Origin: Ruminococcus sp.
GTDB lineage: Bacteria > Bacillota > Clostridia > Oscillospirales > Ruminococcaceae
Assembly (NCBI GenBank): GCA_015066805.1
Contig: SVNP01000001.1
Coordinates: forward strand, 62,001 to 126,000
Length of the DNA: 64,000 bases
Direction: 5' to 3'
Position numbers and translations under genes: made by a program. Positions 18,446-27,435 of the stretch are shown here, piece after piece. Each line of letters starts with the position of its first letter. Position 1 is the first letter of the stretch. The notes below the pieces were generated by a model. It saw only the letters and a program-made list of their open reading frames with translations, made no database searches and was not told the origin of the DNA.

Positions 18446-19879
18446 TTACTCCTCGGTATTGTTGCCGTCGCCAGCCAGTGCGCCCTCTTCCTGCTGCCGT
18501 TTGATCTCCGCCAGATTTTCCTCATGCTCGGCATTGGTTTTGGCGTAGAAGATCTCACCGGTCTGCACATTGGCACAGAAGAAGTAGTAATCGCTTTCTG
18601 CGGGATAAAGCACGGCATCAATAGCATCTCTGCCGGGATTGTTAATGGCACCGGGCGGCAGACCGGCTCCCACATAGGTGTTATAGGCATCGCACATCAG
18701 GTGGTTGGCAATATCCAGATTAGGCTCAATGACATCCTCGGCATACACTCTGGTGGGATCAGACTGCAGCAGCGGGAAAATGCTGCTGTTGTTCAGACGG
18801 TTATGGAACACGGAGGAAACCATCTGCATGGAGGAAGCCACGGGAGCCTCCGCCTGCACAATAGATGCCAGTGTGATCATTTCGTCCAGTGTCAGGCCCA
18901 GCTCATCCATACGCTCCAGATCATCCTGTGTCAGCTTGCGCTCAAAATTCTCGTAGATCTTCTGCACCACGATCTCAGGGTCTTCACCTACATAGAAATC
19001 ATAGGTATCGGGGAAGAGGTAGCCCTCCATACGATAGAATTTCAGTTCACTGGTCTGGGGCACAAGGGCTTCAAACTCAAAGCCATAGCCGCCTGCGTTG
19101 AAGTAGAAGATGAAATCCTTGGCATTGCAGACCTCATTTTCCTCCAGAAGCTGTGCAGCATCCAGGAGGTTGATGCCCTCACGGAAGGTGACGGTAACGG
19201 TTTCGCGCTTGTTGACGGCATCATCGCACAGTTCCTCAATAATAGCCTCATAGCCCATAGCAGGGGAAACAACGTGCTCGCCTGCAATATACAGTGCATC
19301 CGCATTGTTCAGGCGGGACATCACCAGAAACAGCTTGGGCAGGCGAATGATCCCCTCCTCCTCCAGCAGCTCTGCGATATCGGCAGTGGTGGCACCCTTG
19401 GGAATGGTCACAGGCTTTTCCACCATACTCTTGTTGATGCCGAACAGCTCCATGGCAACAGCCAGAATGGCAGCGGAAAGCAAAATGGAAACCGAGAAAA
19501 TAATGGTCAGTGCCAACAGCGAGCAGGAAATACCACGGCTCTTTTTCCGCCGATTTTTTCTTCTGCGGGCGGCAGCGGCACGTTTTTTGGCACGGCGGCG
19601 ACGTTCTTCCTCGTAATCATCGTACTCGTCATCGTACTCATCATCGTAGTCGTCATCATCGTACTCGTCGTCGTAGCTGTCGGCGGCTTCGCTGTGATCC
19701 TCATGGGCGGCAGCCGCCTTGGAAACAGGCGCTTCCTCTGCGGCCTCCTCATAAGGCTCTGCCTCCGGTTCTGTTTCTTCAGAAAGCATAGGAGCAGGAT
19801 CTTCGGTTTCCGTTTCCCGCAGGATCTCATCCAGCAGATCGTCTACGGCATCTCTGTTTTTTTCTCTGTTTTCAGCCAT
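18446..19879 (-). CDS. mltG: Endolytic murein transglycosylase MltG
   Basis: Membrane-anchored lytic transglycosylase that cuts nascent peptidoglycan strands; 477 aa. Residues 1-90 are cytosolic and strongly acidic, with an Asp/Tyr/Glu run (~69-92), then a Lys/Arg block (~93-115), one membrane helix (~119-143), a LysM-like region, and the YceG catalytic domain with ASIVQAEA (~338-345, the conserved Glu at ~344) and LLQSDPTRVY. The ATG at 19879 overlaps the preceding stop (TAATG) and has GGAGG upstream. The extended charged cytosolic region is longer than in E. coli MltG. Confidence 0.94.
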   Translation of the reverse strand: MAENREKNRDAVDDLLDEILRETETEDPAPMLSEETEPEAEPYEEAAEEAPVSKAAAAHEDHSEAADSYDDEYDDDDYDDEYDDEYDDYEEERRRRAKKRAAAARRRKNRRKKSRGISCSLLALTIIFSVSILLSAAILAVAMELFGINKSMVEKPVTIPKGATTADIAELLEEEGIIRLPKLFLVMSRLNNADALYIAGEHVVSPAMGYEAIIEELCDDAVNKRETVTVTFREGINLLDAAQLLEENEVCNAKDFIFYFNAGGYGFEFEALVPQTSELKFYRMEGYLFPDTYDFYVGEDPEIVVQKIYENFERKLTQDDLERMDELGLTLDEMITLASIVQAEAPVASSMQMVSSVFHNRLNNSSIFPLLQSDPTRVYAEDVIEPNLDIANHLMCDAYNTYVGAGLPPGAINNPGRDAIDAVLYPAESDYYFFCANVQTGEIFYAKTNAEHEENLAEIKRQQEEGALAGDGNNTEE

Positions 19880-20454
19880 TAAAAGACCTCCATTCTTTGT
19901 TCGGTCACACAACACTGCATTTTGCAGTCATAGATATCTCTGGGCAAAGACGGCACAAAGCAATCGGCATAGCAAAGGCCCATAGTCACAGGCGAATAGA
20001 TCGCCAGATAACGGTCATAGTAGCCGCCTCCTGCCCCCAGCCGGTATCCCTGTGCATCAAAAGCCAGCATCGGCAGCAGCATCAGAGCAGCAGCGTCGGG
20101 CTGCACGCAGCGTTCTGCGGAGACAGGCGGCACGGGGATGCGGTATGCGCCTGTTTTCAGTTCATCCATAGAGCGCAGCGTGTAAAACTGCATGGTATGC
20201 GTGAATGTATCGCACACAGGCAGTGCAAGCTGCTTGCCCCTTGCCAGACACTCGCCCAGTAAAAAGCGGGTATGCACCTCATGGGGCATGGAGACATAGG
20301 CAAAGATCCGGTTGGCTTCTTCAAAAGCACGGCTTTCCAGCACCTGCCGTACAATGGCTTCATCTGCCGCCGCACGGATATCAAAAGGCATGGCTCTGCG
20401 TCGCCGCATCATCTCTTCCCGCAGGGCAGCCTTGTTCATGGTCACGGTATTCAT
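19879..20454 (-). CDS. 5-formyltetrahydrofolate cyclo-ligase
   Basis: Converts 5-formyl-THF to 5,10-methenyl-THF using ATP, returning stored folate to one-carbon metabolism; 191 aa. The signature GAGGGYYDR lies near residue 145, and a basic N-terminal region (REEMMRRRRAM) is typical. It overlaps the DJ-1 gene by 4 bases (ATGA) and mltG by one. It belongs to the tmk-to-TIGR03936 operon. Confidence 0.95.
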   Translation of the reverse strand: MNTVTMNKAALREEMMRRRRAMPFDIRAAADEAIVRQVLESRAFEEANRIFAYVSMPHEVHTRFLLGECLARGKQLALPVCDTFTHTMQFYTLRSMDELKTGAYRIPVPPVSAERCVQPDAAALMLLPMLAFDAQGYRLGAGGGYYDRYLAIYSPVTMGLCYADCFVPSLPRDIYDCKMQCCVTEQRMEVF

Positions 20455-20996
20455 TTCTTACAGATCATTTTCTCGGCAAGGCTCTTGCGGACCTCCTTGC
20501 CCAGCAGGCATTCCACCAGCTTCAGGCCGAACTCCACAGCCACGCCTGCACCCTTGGCGGTAATGATCTTACCGTCCACGCAAAGGGTATCATGGCTGAT
20601 CTTCGCACCACCCATTTCCCGTTCAAAGCCGGGATAAACCACAGCCTTTTTGCCCTTCAGCAGACCGGCTCTGCCCAGCACGGAGGGGGCCGCACAAATG
20701 GCTGCGATCCACTTGCCCTGCTCATCGGCAAATTGCAGCGCCTTCTGCACCGTTTCATTTTGTCCCAGATTCAGGGTGCCGGGCATACCGCCGGGCAGCA
20801 CCACCATCTCCAGTGTCTTATCAAACACGACTTCTTCTTCGGTAATATCCGCAGTTACGGGGATACCGTGGGCACCTTCCACAACCTTGCCGCCAATGCC
20901 TACGGTAATGACCTGCTTGCCTGCCCTGCGCAGACAATCCACGGGAGCCAGTGCTTCGATCTCTTCAAAGCCCTTTGCCAGAAAAACATAGATCAT
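20451..20996 (-). CDS. DJ-1/PfpI family protein
   Basis: Member of the DJ-1 superfamily (YajL/ThiJ type); 181 aa. The conserved Glu in KGFEEIEA (~E11/12) and the reactive Cys in AAICAAPSVLG (~C100) are visible. Family members act as chaperones or in protein and nucleotide deglycation/redox defence; which applies here is unknown. It lies 29 bases after the dTMP-kinase-like gene and overlaps the cyclo-ligase. Confidence 0.93.
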   Translation of the reverse strand: MIYVFLAKGFEEIEALAPVDCLRRAGKQVITVGIGGKVVEGAHGIPVTADITEEEVVFDKTLEMVVLPGGMPGTLNLGQNETVQKALQFADEQGKWIAAICAAPSVLGRAGLLKGKKAVVYPGFEREMGGAKISHDTLCVDGKIITAKGAGVAVEFGLKLVECLLGKEVRKSLAEKMICKK

Positions 20997-21025
20997 ATGA
21001 TTTCATCCTCCTTGATCGTTTGGTG

Positions 21026-21706
21026 TTAGCGGTGATCCCAAAGGGAATGCAGCAATTCGGTAATGCGCCAGGTCATGACTTCCTTGGGCAGCAGGCCGTT
21101 TTCATCGGCGCAGGGCAAAATATGCCAGCCCTCCCGCTGTGCGGCATACAAAGCCGCCTCACGGCATTTTGCGAGAAAGTCCAGATCCCGTTCGTGGATA
21201 TCCTTACGGTCATCATGGCCCTCATACCGCTGCAGCAGCAGCTTCTGAGAAAGGGCAAGGGGCATATCCAGAAACACCACGGCATCGGGACGCGGCAGAC
21301 CCAGCTTATTGTATTCATGATCTGCCAGCCATGTAAGGAAAGCATCCCACTCCTCACGGGGGAGCTTTGTCATCTGATAAATGGCGTTGGAGCTGACATA
21401 CCGCCCCGCAAGGATCGAAACACCGTTTTCAAAATCATGCTGCCAGAATTGTTTATAGGATGCGTAGCGATCCACAGCATAAAAGCCGGATGCCGCATAA
21501 GGGTTTACATCTGTGGCGGCATCGCCGAATGCACCCGAAAGATACAATCTGACCAGCGCAGAGGATTCGCTTTCATAATCGGGGTAGCTGATGGCACGGT
21601 TTTGCAGCCCCCTTGCTTTCAGTGCATCGGAAACCAGAGGGAGCTGTGTGGATTTTCCACAGCCGTCCAGTCCTTCGATCACAAACAACAAGCCTTGCTC
21701 TGCCAT
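21026..21706 (-). CDS. Thymidylate kinase-like nucleoside monophosphate kinase
   Basis: P-loop kinase of the dTMP kinase family; 226 aa. The P-loop is EGLDGCGKST at the N-terminus, followed by the YPDYESES segment and the Arg-containing DRYAS. A DR-like (AGRYVSSN) motif and a lid region (LLQRYEGHDDRKDIHE) follow. It resembles clostridial dTMP kinases but differs from classical Tmk in spacing, so it could be a second deoxynucleotide kinase. First gene of the operon, with a strong promoter. Confidence 0.85.
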   Translation of the reverse strand: MAEQGLLFVIEGLDGCGKSTQLPLVSDALKARGLQNRAISYPDYESESSALVRLYLSGAFGDAATDVNPYAASGFYAVDRYASYKQFWQHDFENGVSILAGRYVSSNAIYQMTKLPREEWDAFLTWLADHEYNKLGLPRPDAVVFLDMPLALSQKLLLQRYEGHDDRKDIHERDLDFLAKCREAALYAAQREGWHILPCADENGLLPKEVMTWRITELLHSLWDHR

Positions 21707-21741
21707 GGCGCAGCCTCCTTTTTCGCATAATATATCACATT

Positions 21742-21770
21742 ATTATACCACGCTCTCGCCGAAAAGTCAA
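21742..21770 (-). promoter_or_regulatory. Promoter of the tmk-like operon
   Basis: Minus-strand TTGACT (21765-21770), a 17-base spacer, then TATAAT (21742-21747); about 35 bases upstream of the start. Divergent to the DUF1846 promoter. Confidence 0.85.
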
Positions 21771-21822
21771 CCGTGGGATTTCTTCGGGCGAACACAAAAC
21801 CGGGGCTGCCGGGTTTTCCGCC

Positions 21823-21851
21823 TTGACTTATTGCACAGACTATGTTATAAT
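21823..21851 (+). promoter_or_regulatory. Promoter of the DUF1846 gene
   Basis: TTGACT (21823-21828), 17 bases, TATAAT (21846-21851); near-consensus. The gene starts 41 bases downstream. Confidence 0.87.
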
Positions 21852-21892
21852 AATCACTGTATTGAATTTTGATGACAGGAGGTCGCTGTGTC

Positions 21893-23380
21893 ATGGCAAC
21901 CAAAAAAGGCTTCGATAACGCTAAGTATCTGAAGACCCAATCGGAACACATCCGTGAACGCATTGCACAATTCGGCGGCAGATTGTACCTGGAATTCGGC
22001 GGCAAGCTGTATGATGACTTCCACGCATCCCGTGTCCTGCCCGGCTTTCAGCCGGACAGCAAGCTGCGGATGCTGCTGCAAATGAAAAAAGATGTGGAAA
22101 TCGTCATCGCCATTAACGCCTCCGATATTGAAAAGAACCGTATGCGCGGCGATCTGGGCATCACCTATGATATCGACGTGCTGCGTCTCATCGGGCTGTT
22201 CCGCCAAAAAGGACTGTATGTAGGCAGCGTGGTTATGACTCAATACTGCGATGAGCCTGCGGCAGAAAAATTCCAGCGCAGACTGGAAAGCCTGGGCATT
22301 CGTGTCTACCGCCACTACCATATCGAAGGCTACCCCTCCAACCTGCCCCTGATCCTTTCGGAAAACGGCTTTGGCAGAAACGAATACATCGAAACCACCC
22401 GCCAACTGGTGGTAGTCACCGCCCCCGGACCCGGCAGCGGCAAAATGGCTGTGTGCCTTTCTCAGATCTACCAGGAGCACCTGCGGGGCAAGCAGGCAGG
22501 TTATGCCAAATTTGAAACCTTCCCTGTGTGGAACCTGCCCCTGAAGCACCCTGTCAACGTGGCATATGAGGCCGCTACCGCCGACCTTAACGATGTGAAT
22601 ATGATCGACCCCTTCCATCTGGAGGCTTACGGCCAGACGGCTGTCAATTATAACCGTGATGTGGAAGTATTCCCCGTGCTCAACGCCATGTTCCAGCAGA
22701 TTTTAGGGCAGTCTCCCTACCAATCCCCCACAGATATGGGCGTGAATATGGCAGGCTTCTGCATTGTGGATGATGAAGTGGTCTGCGATGCCGCAAGACA
22801 GGAGATCATCCGCAGATTCTTTGATACCCGCTGCCAGCTTCGGCAATCCGCTGCCGAGGCAGACACCCTCTATAAGCTGGAGCTGCTGATGCAGCAGGCC
22901 AATATTACCGAGGCCGACCGCCCTGTGGTGCAGTGCGCCAGAGAAATCGCTGAAGAAACGGGTGAACCGGGTGCTGCCATGCAGCTTCCCAACGGCAAAA
23001 TTGTTACGGGACGTACCACCGAGCTGATGGGTGCCGCCTCTGCGCTGCTGCTGAATGCCTTAAAATCTCTGGGGCGCATCAATGATGATATTCTGCTGCT
23101 GAGCCCTACAGTCATTGAACCCATCCAGCATCTTAAGGTAGATCATCTGGGCAACGAAAACCCCCGCCTGCACACCGATGAAACCTTGGTGGCACTGTCG
23201 ATCTCCGCAGCCACCAGCCCCACCGCCGAACGCGCCATGACACAGCTTGCCAAGCTGCGGGGCTGTGAAATGCACTCTACGGTGATCCTTTCTCAGGTGG
23301 ATGAACGCACGCTGCGCCGTCTGGGAGTGAACCTGACCTGCGACGCCCAATTCCAAAGCAACCGTCTATATCAGAAATAA
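21893..23380 (+). CDS. DUF1846 domain protein
   Basis: Conserved cytosolic protein of unknown function found in many anaerobes; 495 aa, full length. The typical start (KKGFDNAKYLKTQSEHIRERI) is followed by conserved INASDIEKNRMRGD and a Walker-A-like loop, APGPGSGK (~179-186), suggesting nucleotide binding. I chose the ATG at 21893; AGGAGG lies 10 bases upstream and an ATG eight codons earlier is possible. Transcribed alone, with its own promoter and terminator. Confidence 0.9.
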   Translation: MATKKGFDNAKYLKTQSEHIRERIAQFGGRLYLEFGGKLYDDFHASRVLPGFQPDSKLRMLLQMKKDVEIVIAINASDIEKNRMRGDLGITYDIDVLRLIGLFRQKGLYVGSVVMTQYCDEPAAEKFQRRLESLGIRVYRHYHIEGYPSNLPLILSENGFGRNEYIETTRQLVVVTAPGPGSGKMAVCLSQIYQEHLRGKQAGYAKFETFPVWNLPLKHPVNVAYEAATADLNDVNMIDPFHLEAYGQTAVNYNRDVEVFPVLNAMFQQILGQSPYQSPTDMGVNMAGFCIVDDEVVCDAARQEIIRRFFDTRCQLRQSAAEADTLYKLELLMQQANITEADRPVVQCAREIAEETGEPGAAMQLPNGKIVTGRTTELMGAASALLLNALKSLGRINDDILLLSPTVIEPIQHLKVDHLGNENPRLHTDETLVALSISAATSPTAERAMTQLAKLRGCEMHSTVILSQVDERTLRRLGVNLTCDAQFQSNRLYQK

Positions 23381-23386
23381 TACCGC

Positions 23387-23423
23387 AAAGGCATCTGCAA
23401 AATGATTTGCAGATGCCTTTTTT
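23387..23423 (+). terminator. Terminator after the DUF1846 gene
   Basis: A perfect 15-bp stem (23387-23401 with 23406-23420, loop ATGA) ends in six T. It starts 7 bases past the stop. Confidence 0.92.
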
Positions 23424-23433
23424 GCATAATCAA

Positions 23434-23468
23434 GCAAAAAAGGACGAGTCAGAATGACCCGTCCTTTT
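23434..23468 (-). terminator. Terminator after the GH5_8 gene
   Basis: A 14-bp stem with one mismatch (23438-23451 with 23455-23468) is followed on the minus strand by T-rich sequence. It lies 16 bases past the stop and is convergent with the preceding terminator. Confidence 0.88.
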
Positions 23469-23483
23469 GTATGGGAACTGTAA

Positions 23484-25343
23484 TTATGCCAGACCTGCCA
23501 GACCCTTCAGAATTGCAGTAGCATCGTTGCCGGTAATATCCGCAACGCCGTCAACCTCTGCATTTGCCATACCCTGATCGGTAATGTTGACTGTCCGGTC
23601 CTCAGCCAGGAAGCGGTTCAGCAGAATCACATCGGCGATCTTCACATAGCCGTCGCAATTCACGTCACCCTTGACCGTTGCCTGTACAGGCGGTACGGTG
23701 GTGTCACTGGTGGTGGTTGTGGTAGTTGTGGTTGTGGTAGTGGTAGTAGTAGTGGTTGTGGTAGTGGTAGTGGTAGTGGTAGTGGTAGTAGTTGTTGTTG
23801 TGGTAGTGGTAGTAGTAGTTGTTGTGGTCGTGGTAGTGGGGGTTGTCGTCACACCACTGTATACGGTGCAGATCTCTGCGGTATTCTGCCAGCCGTTGGT
23901 GCCGTAGATGACATCCTTGCCCCAATCGGAGAGGGTACCGCCCACGTTTGCAGAGCTCATATCCAGATACTCCACGGGACTGCCGTTGCCGTACCAGCTC
24001 CAGGAGAGCCAGCCCACGCCCTTTTCCTCGCAGTATTCCATGATGTAGCCTTCCTGCACATCACCATCAGAGTGAGTATAGCCGAACTCGCCCACGCACA
24101 GGCAAAGCTGCCGTGCCAGCATGCTGTCGATGATGCTCTTGATGGTGCTTTCGGAACCGCCTGCGCCGCCGTACATATGCACAGAGAACATACAGTTCTT
24201 CTCGGGGTCTGCTGCCAGCACTGCGGCACCGCCGTTGATAATGGTGCTGTATCCCTGGCCCCAGCCGCCGGCATCGCACATAATGCAGTGGGTCAGCCCT
24301 GCGTTGCGGATGATCTTCACAGCCTCAATATAAGCAGACTGCCATGCGCTGTCATTGGTGCTGCCCTGCCACTCATTGGCAATGTTGATGATAACGGTAT
24401 CCTCGTGGCCTGTCAGTGCGTTTGCAATGCCTGCAAAATATCTTGCAGCGGTGTACAAAGAATCCGTATCATCCTTGCCGGTGGGATCGTGTACTTCCAG
24501 CACGCAAACCAAGTTGTACTTTTCACAGATGGAGATCAGGTTTGCAACCTCGCCGGCGGTGTTGGCAGCACTGCCGTAAGCAATACCGTCTGTCAGCACG
24601 ATACGAACGGTATTGGCACCGTAGCCTGCGATCTCCTTCAGGGTAGCATCCTCGTTGCCCTCCCACTTATACCATGCGTAGGCATAGTTGGTGCCGCGCA
24701 TTTCAAACGCATTCTGATTGGCGTCCCGCAGCACAGAACCGTCCACATAAAAGCCATCCTTAGGCTCCACCACGGTGCTGCCGCTGCCGCCCAGCTCCAT
24801 ATCGGAGATGGTCACGCTGCCGCTGACGGAAGAAGTGCCCCAAGGTGCGGTCAGCATCATGTTAATGCGCTGTACAGCGTGCAGATTTGCCACTGCACAG
24901 GTTTCCTCGCCGAAGGTCCATTCCTCGGCGGTCAGGTAGTAAGTGATGTCAGCAGTCGCACCGGCATCAATGGTGGTGCCGCCACTCTGATGCCAATCCC
25001 ATGCACTGCCGGTGTTGATGGCAGTTGCAAGGGTCACGGCAGAAGAACCGTTATTCTTCAAGGTAAGGGAAAGGGTGGTGTAGCCCGACCAGTCCTCGCC
25101 CCCAAGGGTGGCACAGAAGCCGGCCGCATTGGTAGAACCGTCATCCGCATTGGAAAAAGTGATGGTGGTTGCATTGCCGTTGTCAGTAACGGAATCGGTG
25201 GCTTCCTGATACCCGCTGGTCGCCTCCCATGTGTAACCGCCTGCGCCGCTGCCTGCCTGAACGCTCAGACCCCCAAAGCAGCTGACGGCAGTCAGCATTG
25301 CCGCAAGAGCCGCTGCTCCTGCCTTCTTGTGGAAATTGAACAT
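23484..25343 (-). CDS. GH5_8-type endo-beta-1,4-mannanase with N-terminal beta-sandwich module and dockerin
   Basis: Secreted polysaccharide hydrolase, probably a cellulosome component; 619 aa. In order: signal peptide (1-30), a Thr/Ser/Gly-rich module resembling a carbohydrate-binding domain (~33-185), the GH5 barrel (~195-490), a Thr linker of about 50 residues (~499-553), and a two-repeat dockerin (~563-619: GDVNCDGYVKIADVILLNRF, then a second repeat around NAEVDGVADITG). Catalytic residues are E324 (IANEW) and E419 (CVGEFGYTHSDGD). VLEVHDPTG, SVHMYG and EYLDM match bacterial GH5_8 mannanases. The ATG at 25343 has GAGGAGGAG upstream. The usual NEP is NEW here. Confidence 0.92.
   Translation of the reverse strand: MFNFHKKAGAAALAAMLTAVSCFGGLSVQAGSGAGGYTWEATSGYQEATDSVTDNGNATTITFSNADDGSTNAAGFCATLGGEDWSGYTTLSLTLKNNGSSAVTLATAINTGSAWDWHQSGGTTIDAGATADITYYLTAEEWTFGEETCAVANLHAVQRINMMLTAPWGTSSVSGSVTISDMELGGSGSTVVEPKDGFYVDGSVLRDANQNAFEMRGTNYAYAWYKWEGNEDATLKEIAGYGANTVRIVLTDGIAYGSAANTAGEVANLISICEKYNLVCVLEVHDPTGKDDTDSLYTAARYFAGIANALTGHEDTVIINIANEWQGSTNDSAWQSAYIEAVKIIRNAGLTHCIMCDAGGWGQGYSTIINGGAAVLAADPEKNCMFSVHMYGGAGGSESTIKSIIDSMLARQLCLCVGEFGYTHSDGDVQEGYIMEYCEEKGVGWLSWSWYGNGSPVEYLDMSSANVGGTLSDWGKDVIYGTNGWQNTAEICTVYSGVTTTPTTTTTTTTTTTTTTTTTTTTTTTTTTTTTTTTTTTTTTTTTTTSDTTVPPVQATVKGDVNCDGYVKIADVILLNRFLAEDRTVNITDQGMANAEVDGVADITGNDATAILKGLAGLA
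23708..23850 (-). repeat. Poly-threonine codon tract in the GH5_8 linker
   Basis: Roughly 50 consecutive Thr codons with a single early Pro. ACC, ACT and ACA are mixed, giving GGT/AGT/TGT triplet repeats on the plus strand. Such tracts are slippage-prone; length may vary between strains. In the protein it is a flexible, probably O-glycosylated linker (inference). Confidence 0.9.
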
Positions 25344-25416
25344 AAAACTCCTCCTCTTCATGTTGCCAAACCGTCTGCGGGACATTGAACGCCCAACGCC
25401 CCTTCGATACGCCTAT

Positions 25417-25445
25417 ATTATACGAAATCCTTCTGTAAAAGTCAA
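25417..25445 (-). promoter_or_regulatory. Promoter of the GH5_8 gene
   Basis: Minus-strand TTGACT (25440-25445), 17 bases, TATAAT (25417-25422), about 70 bases upstream of the start. The rest of the 290-base gap to the next gene holds only the terminator at 25561-25598. Confidence 0.85.
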
Positions 25446-25560
25446 TACCTTTTTCGCTTATTTGCCTAAAAAACCGATATCACAAGGAATCATTTAAGTT
25501 AATATCGTCAATTCAAACAAGAGAAGATTGCACCGATGCAATTTCCGACCAAAGCCCGGG

Positions 25561-25598
25561 AAAAAGAAAAGCCGCTTCCCACAAGAGAAGCGGCTTTT
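25561..25598 (-). terminator. Terminator after the GH5_4 gene
   Basis: A perfect 12-bp stem (25567-25578 with 25587-25598, loop CCACAAGA) with T runs on both strands, so it may work both ways. It lies about 35 bases past the minus-strand stop. Confidence 0.87.
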
Positions 25599-25633
25599 TT
25601 GTTGTACAGTATGGGATACCGGTTATTTCCGGC

Positions 25634-27361
25634 TTAGCCTCTGTCTGCGGTTGCACGCAGCATGGCTTCCATGATCTCGGGATACTCTACACGGCAGCTA
25701 CTGCGGTTTACCAGGCCGAAGTTCTCACCGTTGCCGTTAAAGAGGTTGTTATCCCACCACACGCAGGGGATGCCGTAGGAAGCGGCGGTCTTTACATAAT
25801 ATTCTACCCACTCCACACGCTCGGAGAGGTTGTTCTTGTTCACTGCACCGAACTCGCCCACGATAACAGGGATGCCCTTGCTGATGAACTTGGACTTCAC
25901 ACGCTCAAAATTCTGCACGATCTCATAGGAACCGCTGCCCTGATCCCAGTTGGAGGTACCGTTGGCGTTCAGTGCAAAATCATAGGGGGTATAGGCGTGA
26001 ATGGAAACGATCAGGTGGTCATCATCGGGCAGTACGATATCATTGACCACGCTGGCAATGGGAGATGCACAGTAACCGGGCATCATGACAAAACGCTTGT
26101 CGTTGTTGCCGCCGCTGGCACGGATGGCAGACAGTGCAGCCGCATTCATCTCGTTGACTACGGCACGGGCTTCGGCAGTACCGCCGTTCCACTCATCCTG
26201 ATGTCCCACCAGTCTGGGCTCGTTCATGGTTTCAAAAATCAGGTGCTCGTCAAAGTGGCCGAACTTCTGACCGATCTGTGTCCACAGTGCGGAAAGCTGT
26301 GCCTTCTGGGCATCCAGATTGCTGTAAGAGGGCACCTGCCAGTCGGTGTCGTGGTGGCTGTTCAGGATGCAGTACATATCGTTATCCAGCACATAGCCAA
26401 CAACCTCGTACACACGGTTCATCCACTCTTCATTCACCTTGTAATCGGGGCCGCTGCCCATCTTCTGACCCCAGCTCACGGGCACACGCACGGTATTGAA
26501 GCCCGCAGCCTTTACTGCATCAATCATGGCCTTGGTAGTGTAAGGGTTGCCCCATGCGGTTTCAAAGCCATAGGCACTGTTGGCATAGTTACTGGTAGAA
26601 TCCAGTGTATTGCCAAGGTTCCAGCCCAGCTTGATGTTTGCCACAAATTCCATGGCAGACTGCTCAAAGCCCTCGCCCCCTTGGATGGGAATGTCCTCAG
26701 GCTGATTGAGAGAGCCATCCAGAATGCCGCGCTTCAGCAGGGTGAGATCCACTGCGTCAATGTCGCCGTCGTCATCCAGATCGGCATTCTGCGGTGCAGT
26801 CATAATCAGGTTCTCGGTAAGATACCGTGCCATGGCAACGGCATCGGCAACGGTCACAGCATCATCGGCATTCAGGTCGCCAAGCTTGTCGGCATCGCTG
26901 CCCGCAACCTTTACACCTACGCTTTCAATGGTGATAGCATCAATATCGCCCCACCAATATTGGATCATGAACTCATTGGGAATGGGGTATTCCTCGGGGA
27001 TATCATACACCACGGTGCCGTTTGCTTCAGTGATGATAATAGAATCGGAATACCAGTTTTCTTCGTTGTAGCCATTGGCGGTGTAACCAATGGCAGGCAT
27101 GATGTTCTTGCCTGCCTCACCGCTGACATTGACCCAGATCTGCTCCACGGTGGCAGTGGCAGGCACGCCCAAAGCCTCGCAGGAGGTAACAAAATTGGTT
27201 TCGGTGTCAATGACATCGCCAAACTCCACGACATAATCGCAGTCGGTAATGGGGCTGCCGGTAAAGCTTGCCGCCTGTGACGGCATTGCGGCAAGCTGTC
27301 CCACCAGCAGACAAGCTGCGGAAACAAGGCTGATGCCGCGGATTCTTCTGAACTTACGCAT
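25634..27361 (-). CDS. GH5_4-type endoglucanase with an internal dockerin
   Basis: Secreted beta-glucanase, probably bound to a cellulosome scaffold; 575 aa. In order: signal peptide (1-30), an N-terminal beta-rich module resembling a carbohydrate-binding domain (~32-152), a dockerin placed in the middle (~158-218: GDLNADDAVTVADAVAMARY and NADLDDDGDIDAVDLTLLKR), a short linker, and the GH5 domain (~235-570). Catalytic residues are E381 (TMNEPRLVG) and E503 (VGEFGAV). KLGWNLGNTLD and HAYTPYDF fit subfamily 4. Start supported by AAGGAAGGGAG. Dockerins are usually terminal, so the central position is notable. Confidence 0.93.
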   Translation of the reverse strand: MRKFRRIRGISLVSAACLLVGQLAAMPSQAASFTGSPITDCDYVVEFGDVIDTETNFVTSCEALGVPATATVEQIWVNVSGEAGKNIMPAIGYTANGYNEENWYSDSIIITEANGTVVYDIPEEYPIPNEFMIQYWWGDIDAITIESVGVKVAGSDADKLGDLNADDAVTVADAVAMARYLTENLIMTAPQNADLDDDGDIDAVDLTLLKRGILDGSLNQPEDIPIQGGEGFEQSAMEFVANIKLGWNLGNTLDSTSNYANSAYGFETAWGNPYTTKAMIDAVKAAGFNTVRVPVSWGQKMGSGPDYKVNEEWMNRVYEVVGYVLDNDMYCILNSHHDTDWQVPSYSNLDAQKAQLSALWTQIGQKFGHFDEHLIFETMNEPRLVGHQDEWNGGTAEARAVVNEMNAAALSAIRASGGNNDKRFVMMPGYCASPIASVVNDIVLPDDDHLIVSIHAYTPYDFALNANGTSNWDQGSGSYEIVQNFERVKSKFISKGIPVIVGEFGAVNKNNLSERVEWVEYYVKTAASYGIPCVWWDNNLFNGNGENFGLVNRSSCRVEYPEIMEAMLRATADRG

Positions 27362-27435
27362 GATAAAACTCCCTTCCTTTTCAGCAGCGGAACAGCCTGT
27401 TCCCCCTTTTGGACAGACTGACCATCGTACCTTTT

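Noticed and set aside
16883-19882. A 999-codon open frame on the plus strand opposite the U32 gene and mltG
   Set aside because: It is His/Leu/Gly-rich without family motifs; its openness follows from codon use of the real minus-strand genes.
23708-23850. CRISPR or tandem-repeat array
   Set aside because: The repeats are in-frame Thr codons of the GH5_8 linker, without spacers.
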